A stretch of 64,000 nucleotides of DNA from Blastomyces gilchristii SLH14081 (Eukaryota; Ascomycota; Eurotiomycetes; Onygenales; Ajellomycetaceae), in assembly GCF_000003855.2 (NCBI RefSeq), contig NW_003101681.1, forward strand, positions 1,805,893-1,869,892, in the 5' to 3' direction. Made by a program: the position numbers and the translations under genes. Shown here piece by piece: positions 42,765 to 56,541 of the stretch. How positions within the stretch are numbered: the first letter of the stretch is position 1; the number at the start of each line of letters is the position of its first letter. The notes beneath the pieces were generated by a model. The model saw only the letters and a program-made list of their open reading frames with translations, made no database searches and had not been told where the DNA came from.

Positions 42765-45069
42765 TACTTGAAAAATGTTTATTATCTTCTTATTAGAAAT
42801 AATTATCTATTAAGATATCTGAATATGTAATAATGTGTAAGAAATAGAGTAATAATTAAACAGTTAAGCAGATACTGAGTCTCTAAATAGAAGCTTACTT
42901 ATCAGTCACTCTGACTCTGCAATAATATCTTATGAAGAGAATAAAGATCTTATAAGAGAATATCAGTGAAAAACCTGAGAGTTCTGACATCTTAGATATA
43001 TGAGATATTTATATAATTACATTTTTTCTGATTTCACAGATATCACATATTCAATGAATAATACAGCTATATCTACTGATAATATAAGAGAACTCTTAAG
43101 TATAAGTATAGATACAGTACTACAGTGACTTTAAGTAATGTTGAAATTACAACAGTAATAGATAGCTAATATGCATGTAACTCAATAACATCAATATGAG
43201 AAAATTCAATAATTATTTCAACTAGAAATCTCTGTATAAGTAATTTAAACACTGACTGAATCAGATATAAATATGATATAAGTATTGAAGAAATATCTAG
43301 ATACTCTTACATATTTTAATACTTCTGATCTCACTCTCTATTCATCATAAAGATTGAAAATGCTTATAAAACTAAGTGTAGATGAAGATGTCATTAGTCT
43401 GTTAACTAATCAAGATTAATATATCAATGATTAATTAAAGAATCACATGAGACAGAAGTTTTATTCATAAATAAAGACATGTGAATCAGCATTACATATA
43501 TCTGATAATATTATTAAACATCTCAATATTCTGTTCTAAGACACTGCTATGTAATAGAAGATATTAGATTGATTACAGAGTATCTGATAGAGAAATACTT
43601 CTCTCAGAACATTTATTTCTGATTTTAATATTAAGATTCTAGAAGCAGGTGATCAATCTTGAGAGAATTGAATGAAGATTAGTATACTTAAGAAAGTATT
43701 AACTTTTGAACTCTTACAGACTCTTGTAAGTATAAATGAAGACTTAACTTATAAAGACTTCTGCATATAACTTCAGACATTTAATAATCAACTGATCAAG
43801 CTCAAGAGTATACAGAACAGTGATAGAAGATGCTACATCTCAGTCACTTATACATCTACACTAAAGAATGACAATGTAGATGTTATAAATTGAGTGAACT
43901 TAAATGTCTATACATAAGCAAGAATTTTCATTACCTGAACAGACTTCTGAGTTTCTGAGATCACTTCTGAAGAAGTCACTGATCAATATTAATAAGAGAT
44001 ATACATTAATTATAACTGATCAGAATATATCACTTTCAACTGCTGATCAGTCTATGTATCTTCTTATTCAAAAGAAAGATTAACTTCAGCAGTTCATCTC
44101 AATCATATTACACTGAAGAAGAATTCAGAAGATAACTATGAGAATACTCTAATAAAACAGAGAAAAGATTAACTTCTGTTCAAATTTATAAACAGAAGTT
44201 TGAAGAGATCAGACAATAACAATTTAAAGAGAAAATAATAATAAATACAATTCTTGTATCTACTGTGATCAATAACATGTATAATATGAAAGTCATAATA
44301 GACAGCGGTCTATGTCACTATGCAATGATTAAATCTTCAGTCATAAGATGTTATAATCTTCAGTATATTCTCTTGTTAAAATCTCAACTTCTTGCAGAAT
44401 TTGATGATTTAAAAGACATTCACATCTGTTATATGATGAAACTAAACATAAATATCAGAGAATATCAATATGAAGATACTTATGCATATAAAGTTAATAA
44501 TCTTGACTATAATCTTATGCTAGAACTTGTCTGACTATCTGAATAAGATATCTTATTAAATGCTTAAAACAGAAGCTTAATATTTTCTAACAATGATAGA
44601 ATTCATAAAGATGATATTTATAAGACTATGAATCTTACACAGATCTCTGTCAATACTTATAAAATACTCTGAAAAAGAAGTTATTAATAAGACTGCTGAT
44701 AAAGTCATTAATAGCAGAATTATATAGCAATCTATTTCATCAGTCTGATCAATATCAAGAAAGCTCTAGAGAAGTTATTCTATACTACAATAATAGATTC
44801 TCATACAAAACTCTTTTAGTAATATCATGAATATCTAGATATCTTCTGACAAGATAATATTATTAATATATCTCTCTTATAAGACTCAGAAGTGAATCAT
44901 AGTATCAAATTAGAAAAGAAGAATGATAAGAATCTCAAGTTATTATAAGACTCTCTTTACAATATGTTTTAACATGAACTTCTTCTTCTTCAGAGAATAC
45001 TCAATAATCTGTTAAATAAGAGATTTATACATATTAGCAACTCTTTCACTGCAGCTTCTATTCTCTTTA
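42765..45069 (+). pseudogene. Family-2 gag and protease relic
   Basis: A capsid-like gag reading (..LRTFISDFNIKILEAGDQS.. about 43,595-43,660) is followed by the retropepsin: MKVIIDSGLCHYAMIKSSV at 44,287, where the IDSG motif carries the catalytic Asp, then KVNNLDYNLMLE at about 44,490. The RT begins near 44,990 (..RFIHISNSFTAASILF) and is cut at 45,069 by the nested insertion. Stops throughout. Confidence 0.75.
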
Positions 45070-45236
45070 TGTGATTCAAAGGTTGCTCTCCTCAGTGTAC
45101 GATTACAGGCGTACGCCGGCTTCTTATATATCATACACTAAATTAATTAGTGGCCGCTATGACCTCTTTACATTTATAAGCAAGTTCAGAAGCGGCCATG
45201 TTATTATTCAACAGTCATACATTCTTTCAAATTACA
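45070..45236 (-). repeat. Family-3 3' LTR
   Basis: 167 bp. Contains a perfect 10-bp palindrome GGCGTACGCC at 45,108-45,117, changed in the partner LTR. The two LTRs have complementary patterns of CpG loss: each keeps CpG sites the other lost. Confidence 0.9.
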
Positions 45237-48200
45237 TTCTTCTTCACCAGATTCAGTCACACTCATGCGATCATGATATCTGTCCTAGTTTCATGCAGAT
45301 TAGCGCGTCACTAGTGTTCACAATCATATAATCTATTTCTGATTCAGCTAGCATCTTATGTACACTCTCACAAAGAAACTTTCACTATATTATATCACTC
45401 ATTCACTAACTTTTCTCATTCTTCAATCATCTTCTTCATCATCATCATTATCAAATATTATCATCTTATTCAAGATTACTGTCTCTTCTTCTGTTTAACA
45501 TCTTCTATCTGTTTATCTATTATATTATACACATTTCTGATAATGATCTCTTATTCTCATAACAAGTGTCATTGTAGTACTCATACTGAGCAGTTCATTA
45601 GCAGTAAGTGTAATACATTGTGAAATGTGACTGAACTTGTTTATCTTCTAACAATCATCAGAATGTATTATCATGAATGACATATCTTCTTTATCTTCTT
45701 ATACACTCTTGACTGTTTTTCTTCTCAGCAGCTTCTGATCATGTTTTCTGACACAATTTTACATAGACACAGATGCTGATGTTTGTTTTTATTTATATAG
45801 AATCTTCATATGTTGACAGATCTGTGTTTATCAATGATAGTGAACTCAATATTGAATCATTGATTGAGAACTTGAAGAATGTAATAATGAAGAAATTGCT
45901 TATACTATGTATGACTGAGTCTTCTATGTTCTTCTCTACCTCTTCTGCTACTGTTTCTTTCTCTGTCACTCTCTCTTAATCTTCTACACCTATCTTTGTA
46001 TCTGATTCTCCTGCTTCTGCTATCTCTGTTTCTGTGATTCTCACTCTCACTACTTCTGCTCTCTCTGATTTTACTGTCTCTGCTTTCATTATCAGCTCTT
46101 CTCATTTCAAGAAGATGTTGCATAGACTTAATAAATCATATTTATCAGTATGTACACTTCTGTCTTTCTTATCAACTTCTAGAATAATTTATTATATAAA
46201 GACTGTGTATAATATAACTATCTGAAGCTCAGTCACAGACACTGATTATTATATTCATTTTAAATATTTATAATAAGATAATCATTTATTTATATCAGAG
46301 AATCACTCTCTCTCTCAATAGTATTAAGATTGTAAGTCTTTTTCTTTTTCATCTTTTCTTTCTAATGCTGATTTTTCTGTTCTTAGAAGAAATTGTTATA
46401 AGTTTTACTGTGTACAAAGTCATAATATTCATAGATATCAAGAAACTTTTCACAATTATCAAATTCAATATTATGAGTATATCTACTCTAATGAATTTCT
46501 TTGAGATAATAGATCTGTATCAGCCTATTCTCTGATATCTGTTATTCAACTTCATGATGCAGATGAAAGATATTCATGTTTTTAAGAACAGAAATACAGA
46601 TGTCATACTTTTTTACACTCACAGATATAAGGCTTATATGTCTTGTCTGAGATGTTATTGTGAAAATGAGCTGTTCATATACTGTGTTCTGCTTTCTACA
46701 TTTCTCTGTGTCCCTCTCTCTCTTTCTGAGAAGCCTTGTGTGTGTTGTAATTATATATACAATTCTAAGATCAGTGAGTGTTCATTCAGTAATTATTATC
46801 TCTGCTTTTTACAGTTTTATACACTAATAATAGTTCTTAGTTACTTCAGCATCTGAGATTATTCTAATTGAAGATGATAACACTGCTGAGACTATTCTCT
46901 CTCACTCTTAAGCTTCTTTCAGCACTTTCTCTTCCTTCTCTGTAGAAAAGATTGTGTGCACACTGAGTTATAAGTATTCAGTCTCAGTTGATTCCTGCTG
47001 TTATTCATCTGATTCTGTATTTTCTTCTTCTTTCATTTCTTCTGTCTCTGTTCTCTCTGTTCTGGCTTCTGGTCCTGTGAATCTCATGCTCTTCTTCAAT
47101 TTTTCTACACACACATGTACACATTTCTATATTGACATTCCAGTCAATCTTGTGATAAATGATATTAATGTTATACACAGAGCAGTAGAGGAATCAGAGA
47201 TGTGTGTAATGTTATTACAAGAGTGACTTATGACTCTCAAATTCCTTGCAGATCTCAAGTTTTGAGATTTTCTTTGTTTTTGATGTTTTTCAGGTGATGT
47301 GATGTTGAAAATAGATTAAATATATGACATATGAAAATGAATAAGATGTGTATAATAACATTTGTCTTTTACAGCTGACTTTTACAGTTGATGATCAATT
47401 TATTTCTCTTTTCTTACACTTTTTCTTTATCTGCTAGTCACTACTCTTACATAATCTCTATATAATACAGTGTTCAGTGACTAGATTCAGCAGCTTTCAT
47501 CTTTTATAATTCTGTCTCATACATTATACTGTCTCTCTTCACCTGCTCAGATCACTACAGTAAACAGTCTATTAAAACTAATCTCACTCAATCTTTGAGT
47601 GTTCTCAGAGATTGAGATGACTTGATCTCATATATTCACAGATGTTTCAGATGCTTCATTCTCTGTTATCTTCATAATTAAACTGATGTAAACAGTTGAA
47701 TTCAACTCTGAATTTCTTTTTCTTCTGTAATCTGACTCATGTGTAAGTCTGCTGCTTTGAGACTGCTCTTTACCATGTTGTGTCTGCTATCTGTAGTGTG
47801 TTATCATACAATCAGCTACAGTCTCATCACTTATTAAAGTGTGATATTCATCTGATTTCTTCATTTCTTCTCATTCTTTTCTTATAATTGTGAAAAGATT
47901 GAAATAAGTAAGATTATCTGATTCATAAGTGTCTATGATTTCTCTTACTTTATAAGACTTTTCAATTGTAAGTTTCTTCTTTTTCAATGCTGATAATAGT
48001 GCTGTGAATAATTATAATCTGCTCAGATCTTACATCTTCATCTTTATAAGATATGAATCATTTATCAAGTTGTATAAGATTCATTTCTCTGATTTCTTTA
48101 ATGTGTAAGTTCTCAGAGAATGTGATTTGAGTATTTTATAGAGTTCAAATTATCTAGATTGAAACTTCTCAGAACTCTCATTGTATATAAGAACTCATAT

Positions 48201-48500
48201 TCTTATCTTAAGACTTGATTTCTTAACTAGTGAGTCTCATATTCTTTTTGATTGAATTACTCAGTTCAGAAGTAACTTATTAGCTTTTATATATGTGTGA
48301 CTGATCTCTTTCAATCTTGATTCTGTGTCTGTGACTGTTGCATTCACAACTGCTACTACTGTATCTGTAACTGCTGTTCTCTTTCTCATCTTTTTCAAAG
48401 CATTCTCTGAGATGCGCAGATACAATTCATACAACAGATAGAATAATGAACACTTGAAAACTGCATGCTTCTGAATTCGTGTGACTAATAGTACCTGACT
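45237..48500. other. Long post-integrase region of family 3, possible antisense ORF
   Basis: No Gypsy domain reads on the minus strand. Instead the plus strand, opposite to pol, gives protein-like runs: MLMFVFIYIESSYVDRSVFI (45,773), a Ser/Thr/Val-rich part to 46,130, and 46,554-46,856, which has a cysteine-rich line (MSCLRCYCENELF.., EKPCVCCNYIYNSKISEC). Paired CxxC spacing is reminiscent of a zinc-cluster. Frames are broken, so gene status is unproven. Confidence 0.4.
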
Positions 48501-50560
48501 GAGATATTCATCTCATAATCTCATAGACTTGTTCACTAGATATTTCATCAGCATATTGCTCAAGATTTCATTCAAGTGTTTTATCTTCTCATTTATCTGT
48601 GAATAATATGATGTTGTTCTATGATATCTTATCTGTAACTGGCTCATGAAATGCCTTATCACTTCTTTTACAAGATTCACACTGTTATTAGTTAGAATCT
48701 CGCGCGGCATTTCATAGTTGATATAGATTTCATCATGTAGAAACTTCATCATCATCTTCTCTATCATCTCTGAAACTGCTTTCATAACTGACCAGTCAGT
48801 AGCATAATCAATAGCAGTGATTATTCATTGATTTTCATTTGACATTCGCAGTAATATGTCTATGAGGTTCACTTCTCATCATTTGAACAGTTGTATTGTA
48901 TACTTCATCTGATATTACACTTTCTTACATTCTAATTCTTTCTTAGATTCTTTCATGATCTGATAATTCAGGGATTCATAAGTGTATGTCTGAATATTCT
49001 CAGTCATGCTTGGCCAGTATACTCTTGATTCAAGTACACTCATGAGTTTAGAGCTTTCTAAGTGACTGAATTCCTTGTGCATGCAAGTCACTAAGTCATA
49101 TCTAAATAAATATTCTAGATAGAGAGCTTCTGCATATTCTAGATCACAGTAAAGCATAATATCATTTTTCAATTTTCTCAGCTTGAAGTTCAGAAGCATC
49201 TCTTCTATCACTTTTATAAGATGCTTATTATCTGACATCTTGTCATTCTTTAAGTGAGAGATTATTGTGTTCACTCATTCAGATTTTTTACATTCTCTCA
49301 GTGTGATTAATGCACACTTCTCTTATATCTGATTCACAGAACTCTTACTCATGAAATCAGATCTGTGACTGATTGCATCAGATATTACAGTATTCAATCT
49401 CTTTCTATATTTGATATGAAGATTGTATACTTGAAACTCTGAGATTCAACATGCTAAGCATTTGAAAGGTTTTATTATCAATTATAGATAGATAAGGCTT
49501 TTATGATCTGTGATCACTGTTGTTATATACCTGTTATTAATATATCTATCTTACAATGTTAGTGCATGCTTGATTACTAGCAATTTCTTTTCATACACTG
49601 AATAATTGAGCTCAGTGCCTGATAGTTTTCTACTATTATATATCACTGAGTGCAGCTTGCTATTCTTACTCATCTGTAGAAGAGTGTCTCTGATAGCTCA
49701 TTTGAATACATCTGTCTCAATATAGAAAGATTTATCATAATCTGATTAAATAAGTACTGAGAATGTTATTACATATTCTCTCAGTGTGAGAAAAGTCTCT
49801 TTACACACAGTATTTCAGATAATTGAATAAAACTTCTTCTTTCACAGATTTGCATTCATTTCTTTTAAGAGATCTGAGAGTGATGCAGATATTCATGTAA
49901 AATCCTTGATAAATCTGTGATAATATGAGAATAACTCAAGAAACTGTTGTATATAATATACATTTCTCAGTCATGATCAATTCACTATGATATTCAATTT
50001 CTCTGAAATAAAGTGTATACAGTCATCACTCACTACATATTCTACAAACTTCAACTCTTCTGTTTCAAACACACACTTTGTTAATTTGATATAGAGCTTA
50101 TACTCTGCCAGAGTTGTAAGCACTTCATTAAAATACTTCAGATATTCATTGTATGAGTTTGAAAAGACTAGAATATCATTGAGATATACAAGATATAAGA
50201 TTTCATTCTGTTTATGAAGAATTGTATTCATCATTATTTAAAAGATAACAGACACATTTATTAGACTGAATAACATTATTAGAAATTCAAACTTCTCTCA
50301 TTATATATTAAACACAGTTCACAGAACTGACAGTTCATCTACATAAATCTGCCAGTATTCTGAGAGAAGATCAATCTTTGATAGATATTAAGTGTTTTCA
50401 ACTGTATTCAACTGTTGTTGAATCTATGACAGTGAATATTCATTCTTGATCATAAGCTTATTAAGTGCTTGATAATTGATATATATCTGTCACTTCTCAC
50501 CTGCCTTTTTCATAAATAGAACTGAAAAGCCTCACATGCTTAATGAGAGTTGTATGAGAT
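48430..50560 (-). pseudogene. Family-3 RT-RNase H-integrase relic
   Basis: RT: LVYLNDILVFSNSYNEYLKY at about 50,190, where YLND stands for YLDD after G-to-A. Integrase zinc-binding segment 49,274-48,915 (TCMHKEFSHLESSKLMSVLE, with the following cysteines changed to Tyr). Integrase core 48,785-48,513 (REILTNNSVNLVKEVIRHFM..YSQINEKIKHLNEILSNML), with the second Asp (now Asn) and the Glu region. RNase H lies between with many stops. Confidence 0.8.
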
Positions 50561-51299
50561 CATGTTCTAGAAGATCTGTGATCTGACACTTCTGTTCTTT
50601 GAGATGTGTTTGTGACAGAGAGTATACATTTTGATTGACTGGTTTTGTGTCCTCTGTGTCAATCTCATGTATGAATTCTCATTCCAGCAGCAATTCTGAT
50701 AAAAGATCTGTTCAGAAGACCTTCTCATACTTCTTCAGAAGCTTCTTCATACACTTGTTCTCTTATATATTCTTTATCTTAGTCTTCTCTGCTTTCAGGT
50801 CCTGTATAATATACAGAGTGCTTTCAGATGAGATCTTGTGAATTGTTCTCTTTACTTATTAATGTGTAAGCAGATTTAATCCTTCTATATCAGAAGTGTG
50901 AAATGTCCTTCTTATATCAGTTGATAGAATTATATAAACTGTTTTCTTTCTATTAGTTAACTGTATATGACATGTACATCATTGAATCTGCAGATTGAAT
51001 CTTTGAAATCAATTAAGTCTGAGAATAAGATTGTATTTCATGTTCTGCAGCTCTCACACTCAAATGTAACAAGATTATTCTCTGAAGTGCAAGAGAACTC
51101 TTACTCTTGTAAGTAATATCAAATATCAGTTATCAGATAATCTTACATATCAGAGATTCTTCACTCAGCAGACCTCTTTCAGTCTTCAGATTATATAATT
51201 ATTAATATATTATATAGAAGCTTCTGTATCTGCTAACACTTTTACAGTTATCTCTCAATTCTTATTCAAGTGCCTCTTATACATTAACATTTCAGGCCT

Positions 51300-52730
51300 T
51301 AAGACATTGAGATGAGTGTTTACTTCATCATTCTCACCTGTATCTCATTCAGAAGCCTGCTTTCTCTTGATATTTACAGAATTTAAAGAGTCATCTAATG
51401 CAGACATCTCTTTCACTTTGAAGACTTTTTATAGAATATCAGTGAGTGTCTCTGAGCTCACTGATTCTGCTAGTTTTTTAACTCTCTTACTTCTCTTAGC
51501 TGCACACACTGTGTGTAATCTTTTATATCATGATTTTGACATCTGCAGTTGAAGCAAGCTCAATGCTTATAATATTAAGATTTTCACATAGAAGATCTCT
51601 TTTTCAGAGAATTCAGTGCTTTAGTAATAATATTCAGATCTAGATTCATCATATTCAGATATGTGACTTGTGTCATAGAAGTCTGATTATCTATTCTTCA
51701 CTGAGACATACTCAATTGCAGTATTTTCTATCACAATTGACTCACTTGTTTTCATACAATGAGAATGTTGTATACTTTCTTCACTGTGACTGACTGTGAG
51801 ATTAAGCATTTTCATTCTACTCTTAACTTAAGTGTAAGATCATGAATGAAGATCTGTAAACAGAAAGATATTGAAAGCTCTTCATTTAACATAAGATAGT
51901 GTAAACTGAAGTGTGTGAAGTATGATGTAAGATCACTCACTTATCTACACTCAGTGAAGCATTTATAACACTTATCTCATATATTCACTTTCTCAAAGTT
52001 GTGCAAGATTCATTTGAAAAACTCATTCTATATTTGTGAGAATGAATATCACTTCAGATCTGTAAGATTCATCTTTTCATCAGTCATTCATAATGACTTC
52101 ACTTTTCTGTGTAGAAACATAGCAGATTTTAAGACTTGTTGAAATTCTGTTAACTATCTGTCTATAAGTTTATGTTCAATCTGATAATATGATTGCATCT
52201 GACTTAGCCAGCTGATTACAGCATTATTTTTTCAGTTGCTATTAAAGCTTGATAACTTCAGCAGATCTTCTGACTTAATATATTTCATACTCAGATTCTC
52301 ATTCTGTACAGTGATCTCTGATGATGTGTACACTTCTGAAGAGATTGTGAACAATTGTGATAAGATCTTCAGATTTAGTGTAGTTATCTATCTGTGTAAA
52401 TGTTCAATCTCTCACTGCAGATCTAAGATCTGGTTTTCTCTATTCTTATTGATAGTGATGATTGTGTCAGTGAAGCTCTTCATAGTAAATGCTTGATTCA
52501 CAGTGAATGCTAATTGTTGTTTGACTTTCATCTCAGCCTGTCACTGTGTATACAAGACCTTGATCTCATTTAGAATTCTTGTATGTGTACAGAGCTTTGA
52601 TTTCAGTTCAGTAGTTTCAGCTGCTTTTCTTACTACTTTGAGTAAATTCTCTGAGAGATTCTGCATATCTTTCAGTTCAGATAGCAGAGAAGAGTATTAT
52701 TTATATTAATTAGAGAAGATATTCATTTCA
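51300..52730 (-). pseudogene. Family-3 gag relic
   Basis: Near 51,505-51,560 the minus strand reads C-F-N-C-R-C-Q-N-H-D-I-K-D-Y, a CX2CX4HX4C zinc knuckle with the last Cys turned to Tyr. Upstream (51.6-52.7 kb) is a coiled, acidic reading broken by stops, as expected of gag. Confidence 0.55.
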
Positions 52731-53131
52731 GTGATTTCTCATTGATTATATAATATCTATCATTATATCACTATCTCATTATATAATTTCTGTTATTATT
52801 ATACAACTTCAGTGATGATCATCTCTCTCTCTTTTTATTCTTCTTTTGAGTAGAAAGCAGACTTCTTTGAATCTGATTCACTACTCTCATTTTCTTTCTC
52901 ATATTCCATCTATTCACATATCATACATGGCATTCATCTGAGTGTGAAGTTTTCTTCTAATAAGTGAAGCAGTATTAATTAAATGCTCTTTCACTCATCA
53001 CTCATTATACACTATCTTTTGAGATGTTCTAGAACCACTCTGACATGATAACTATGAATTACTTCATAGATGAAATTATCACATTCTGAAGAAGTCTGTG
53101 CTTCATACTAGTTTTTAGACATGCTATCAGA

Positions 53132-53298
53132 TGTGATTCAAAGGTTGCTCTTCTCAGCACACAATTACAGGTATACACCGGCTTCTTATATATTGTATGC
53201 TAAATTAATTAGTGGCCGCTATGGCCCCTTTACATTTGTAAGCAAGTTCGGAAGCGGCCGCGTTATTATCCGACGGTCGTACGTTCTTCCGAATCACA
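53132..53298 (-). repeat. Family-3 5' LTR
   Basis: 167 bp, same ends as the partner. The promoter-proximal LTR for minus-strand transcription. Retains GCGGCCGCG and CGACGGTCGTACG CpG clusters, while adjacent internal DNA has none. Confidence 0.9.
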
Positions 53299-54576
53299 TT
53301 TGTAAAGAAATCAGATAAAGAACTCTGATTCTGTGTAAACTATTAAGATCTGAACAGATTGATAAAGAAAGATTGTTATTTTTTATCTCTTATTAATAAA
53401 ACTCTAGCATGTATCAGATAAGCTCAATGATTTATAAAACTAGATATTATCACTGCATTTCATAAGATTCATATCACTGAAGAAGATGAATAACTTATAG
53501 CATTTTAAATATGTTATAATCTCTTTGAATAAGTAGTCACACTCTTTGAACTGACTAATATCTTCAGTATATTTCAGAAGTATATTAACTGAGTACTTTA
53601 AGATTTTCTTAATAAGTTTGTATCTATATATCTAGATAAGATTCTTATCTTCATCAATGAATTCAGAAAGAAATATCAGAAATATGTGTAAAGAGTATTA
53701 CAATAATTATAAGAAGCAGAACTATCAATAGATATTAACAAGTATGATTTTAAAGTCAAGAGTATAAAATATCTAGGTTTTATCATAGAAGCTGATAAGA
53801 GAATTTAAATAAATTCTGAGAAGATCTCTGTCATTCTTGAATGAGAAGCTTCATATACTGTGAAAGATGTATAAAGCTTCATCAGATTTACTAACTTCTA
53901 TAGATGATTTATATAAAACTTCTCAGATATTATAAGATCACTTACAGAACTCATTAAGAAGAACTCAGTATTTCAGTAATCAGTAAACACTGAAGCTGCA
54001 TTTACACAGATAAAAAGAATATTCATTAATATCTCTCTATTAATAACATTTAATTCTGATTATAAGACAGTTATTAAAGCTGACTTGTTTAACTATATCA
54101 CAGAAGAAGCTATATTACAATATGATAATAAAGATGTCTTATAATTATGCATCTTCATATTTAAGAAACTAAGTTCTGCTGAATACAATTACAAGATCTA
54201 TGATAAGAAACTTCTTATGATTGTATACTATCTAGAAGAATGAGATTCTGAACTTTGAAGTATCTTCAAATTTGAGATAATCACAAATTATAAGAATCTT
54301 AAGTATTTCATAATCACTTCTAAGCTTACTGAATGTCAGATGTGATGATCTGAGCTATTAAGCTGTTTTCATTTCACTATACACTATTACCTCAGCAGCT
54401 AGAACTTAATGACAGATACTCTCTTATAATAAGAGTAAGATATGCCTTTCAATATAACAGACACTCATTGAATGAACTGAGAATATCAACTTCTAGATCT
54501 GAAGATATTAATTAATTAAGATAAAATAACTCATGATACTATACATACTTCTTCAATTAGAACATTCTCTCTCTGA

Positions 54577-54630
54577 ACTGACACTGACACTGACACTGAC
54601 ACTGACACTGACACTGACACTGATACTGAT
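54577..54630 (+). repeat. (TGACAC)n hexanucleotide repeat in family-2 pol
   Basis: About nine tandem TGACAC units, the last ones degraded. The length stays a multiple of three, so an encoded Asp-Thr repeat would keep frame. Confidence 0.85.
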
Positions 54631-55913
54631 ATCTTAACTTCTTCTGAATCTACACTGAATGAATTGTGATATATAACAGCTTAAACTGATAAACTTCTTC
54701 AAGCACTGACTGAAGCAGTATATTAAGAAGCACTCTGATTTCTCTCAGAACTATGTATAAGAACTGACATCTTAGAATGCTTAATTAATAATAATAACAC
54801 TCTGCAATTCTCTGAATAACACTGAGATTCTCACTTCAAACTCTTACACACTCAGATAATATAAGAGATGCATGATTCTTATATAACTGATTATTTAGAT
54901 TGTGAATAACTGTATCAAATGATCTCTCAAGAGTTCTACTTACTTAAGATATCAAACAGCATCAGATGTTTTATTCAAAACTGTAATTATTATTCTTTCA
55001 TCATTATATGAAAGAATTATAGAAAAGGCCTGCTGAAATCACTTAATATTTCTGGTAGAATCTGATAAGATATGATAATTAACTTCACTATTAATCTCTC
55101 TAAGAGTAAGAGTTGTAGAAACATTCTGATTATTATGAACTGATTGAGTAAAGATATAATATTGAAATCTTGTAATAAGATAAATACTGAACAAGTCACT
55201 GAAGTCTTTCTACAGAGCTTATTCTATTAAATATATGAATTACTGAGATCTATAGTCTCAGATCAGAGTCATTAATTTATAAGTACTCTCTAAATAAGAA
55301 TCTGTCAAGTTCTCAAGATTATACACTGTTTATCAAATGTCTATTACTCTGAGACTGATAATGTATCAGAATAGACAATTCAGACTGTAAAGAACTATCT
55401 GTATAAGTTCTATAATTATTCATAGAATAATTAATATAATCTTCTTCTACATGCAGAGATCACTATCAATGATTGAGATGTCATTTTAACAGATATAAGT
55501 CTGTTCTTTCTTACACACACTTATTATATGAAAGTGTTAAATCTTCTAGAGATTATACAGTTCACACTGAATCTCTACAGTCTGATTCAGATCACTGATA
55601 ATATAGTGATAAAGCTCTGAAATATCTGTAACTGAGTAGAAGCCTTCATGATAAGTACTAAACAAGATTAAGAAAATTGAATTAATATTCACTGAGATCT
55701 CACTGAGTAATATAAGATAGAAGACCTGATGTGATTGAATCTTAATAATATATAAATTACATGCTTATCTTATACACTGAATCATCATTATATCAAGTAT
55801 AAAGTGATAGAAGTTCTAGATAGTTATAACTACTATCTTGATATATTATCAGAGATTTATAATATCTTTTATATAAGCTTGCTTCACTGCACTATTATCA
55901 ATTCATTCTTTTC

Positions 55914-56284
55914 GCCCCGGTGGCTGAATGGTTAATGCGGCCACCCGGTAGCACCTTGGTGTGGGAAACCAAGGCGCGTGGGTTCGAAACCCGCAGGGGA
56001 TACATTAAATCCGGAACTCAAGCACCTCAGGTTCCTAATAAATACAGTGGTGTACAAATCGCTCCAATGAATTGCTCTATGTTCCTGGGCTGGGAAGTTA
56101 TTATCGCATGTATCTAATTGTCACTCCTTTGTATTTTCCTATGTTCTTGTTATCTTGGCGTGGTCTCAACACCTGTATTTCCTCCTGTATAACCAACACT
56201 TGACCTGTATTTAACATCACGCAAGGACTCATCATAAGCTCCGCTTGCATATGAGTATAATGAAAGAATAATAATAATAATAAT
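55914..56284 (+). mobile_element. tRNA-derived SINE, copy 1
   Basis: The 5' 80 bp look like a tRNA: A box TGGCTGAATGG (55,921-55,931), B box GGTTCGAAACC (55,981-55,991), a T-arm stem GTGGG/CCCGC and a long variable-arm hairpin CCTTGGT/ACCAAGG. The anticodon arm is not canonical. A 270-bp unrelated body follows, ending in (TAA)n. Flanks show a target duplication AATTCATTCT (55,900-55,909 and 56,285-56,294). The related inverted copy of family 2 at 58.1 kb lacks it, giving an empty site. RNA polymerase III would transcribe it. Retains CpG, so it is younger than its host or less hit by mutation. Confidence 0.88.
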
Positions 56285-56541
56285 AATTCATTCTCTTCTC
56301 AACTGACTTCTGACTGACAGCTGTCAGAAATCATAGAAGAAGATAATGAACTTGAATGAGAGATTGAAGATATTCTTGATAAGAGATCTCACAGTCACAG
56401 CTGATAATATTTTGTGAAATAAGTTAACTATAATTGCTTAACCTGAACTCTGAGCTCTGTGTTATCTGAGACAGCAGCTCTTAACTGATGAGAACTACAC
56501 ACTCACAATTCTATATCACTTCTGAAAAGAAGCGACTAATG

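Larger units (their letters stand above)
45070..53298 (-). mobile_element. Nested Gypsy element, family 3 (8.2 kb)
   Basis: Two 167-bp LTRs (45,070-45,236; 53,132-53,298) share TGTGATT..AATCACA ends. It sits inside the family-2 RT with a 4-bp target duplication, TTTG at 53,299-53,302 and TTTA at 45,066-45,069, the latter altered by one G-to-A. Coding is on the minus strand: zinc knuckle near 51.5 kb, RT near 50.1 kb, integrase 48.5-49.3 kb. About 3.2 kb lie between integrase and the 3' LTR, unusually much. Internal CpG is nearly gone, frames are broken. Confidence 0.9.
53299..56541 (+). pseudogene. Family-2 RT-RNase H-integrase-chromodomain relic
   Basis: RT resumes at 53,299 (FVKKSDKELRFCVNY..LPLINKTLA-like), LFELTNIFSIFQKYIN at about 53,545, and IYLDKILIFINEF (catalytic box, D-to-K) near 53,620. 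RNase H follows at about 54,000-54,300 (..KLSSAEYNYKIYDKKLLMIV). A (TGACAC)n stretch interrupts the linker at 54.6 kb. Integrase spans about 54.8-55.7 kb and ends in KVIEVLDSYNYYLDILSEIY. After the SINE, EIEDILDKRSHSHS..VNYN (56,350-56,450) is the chromodomain. Stops throughout. Confidence 0.8.

Noticed and set aside
55914..56000. A tRNA gene with A and B boxes
   Set aside because: The anticodon arm does not fold, the same head recurs at 58,502 with the same body and A/T-rich tail, and both copies have target duplications, so it is a SINE head.
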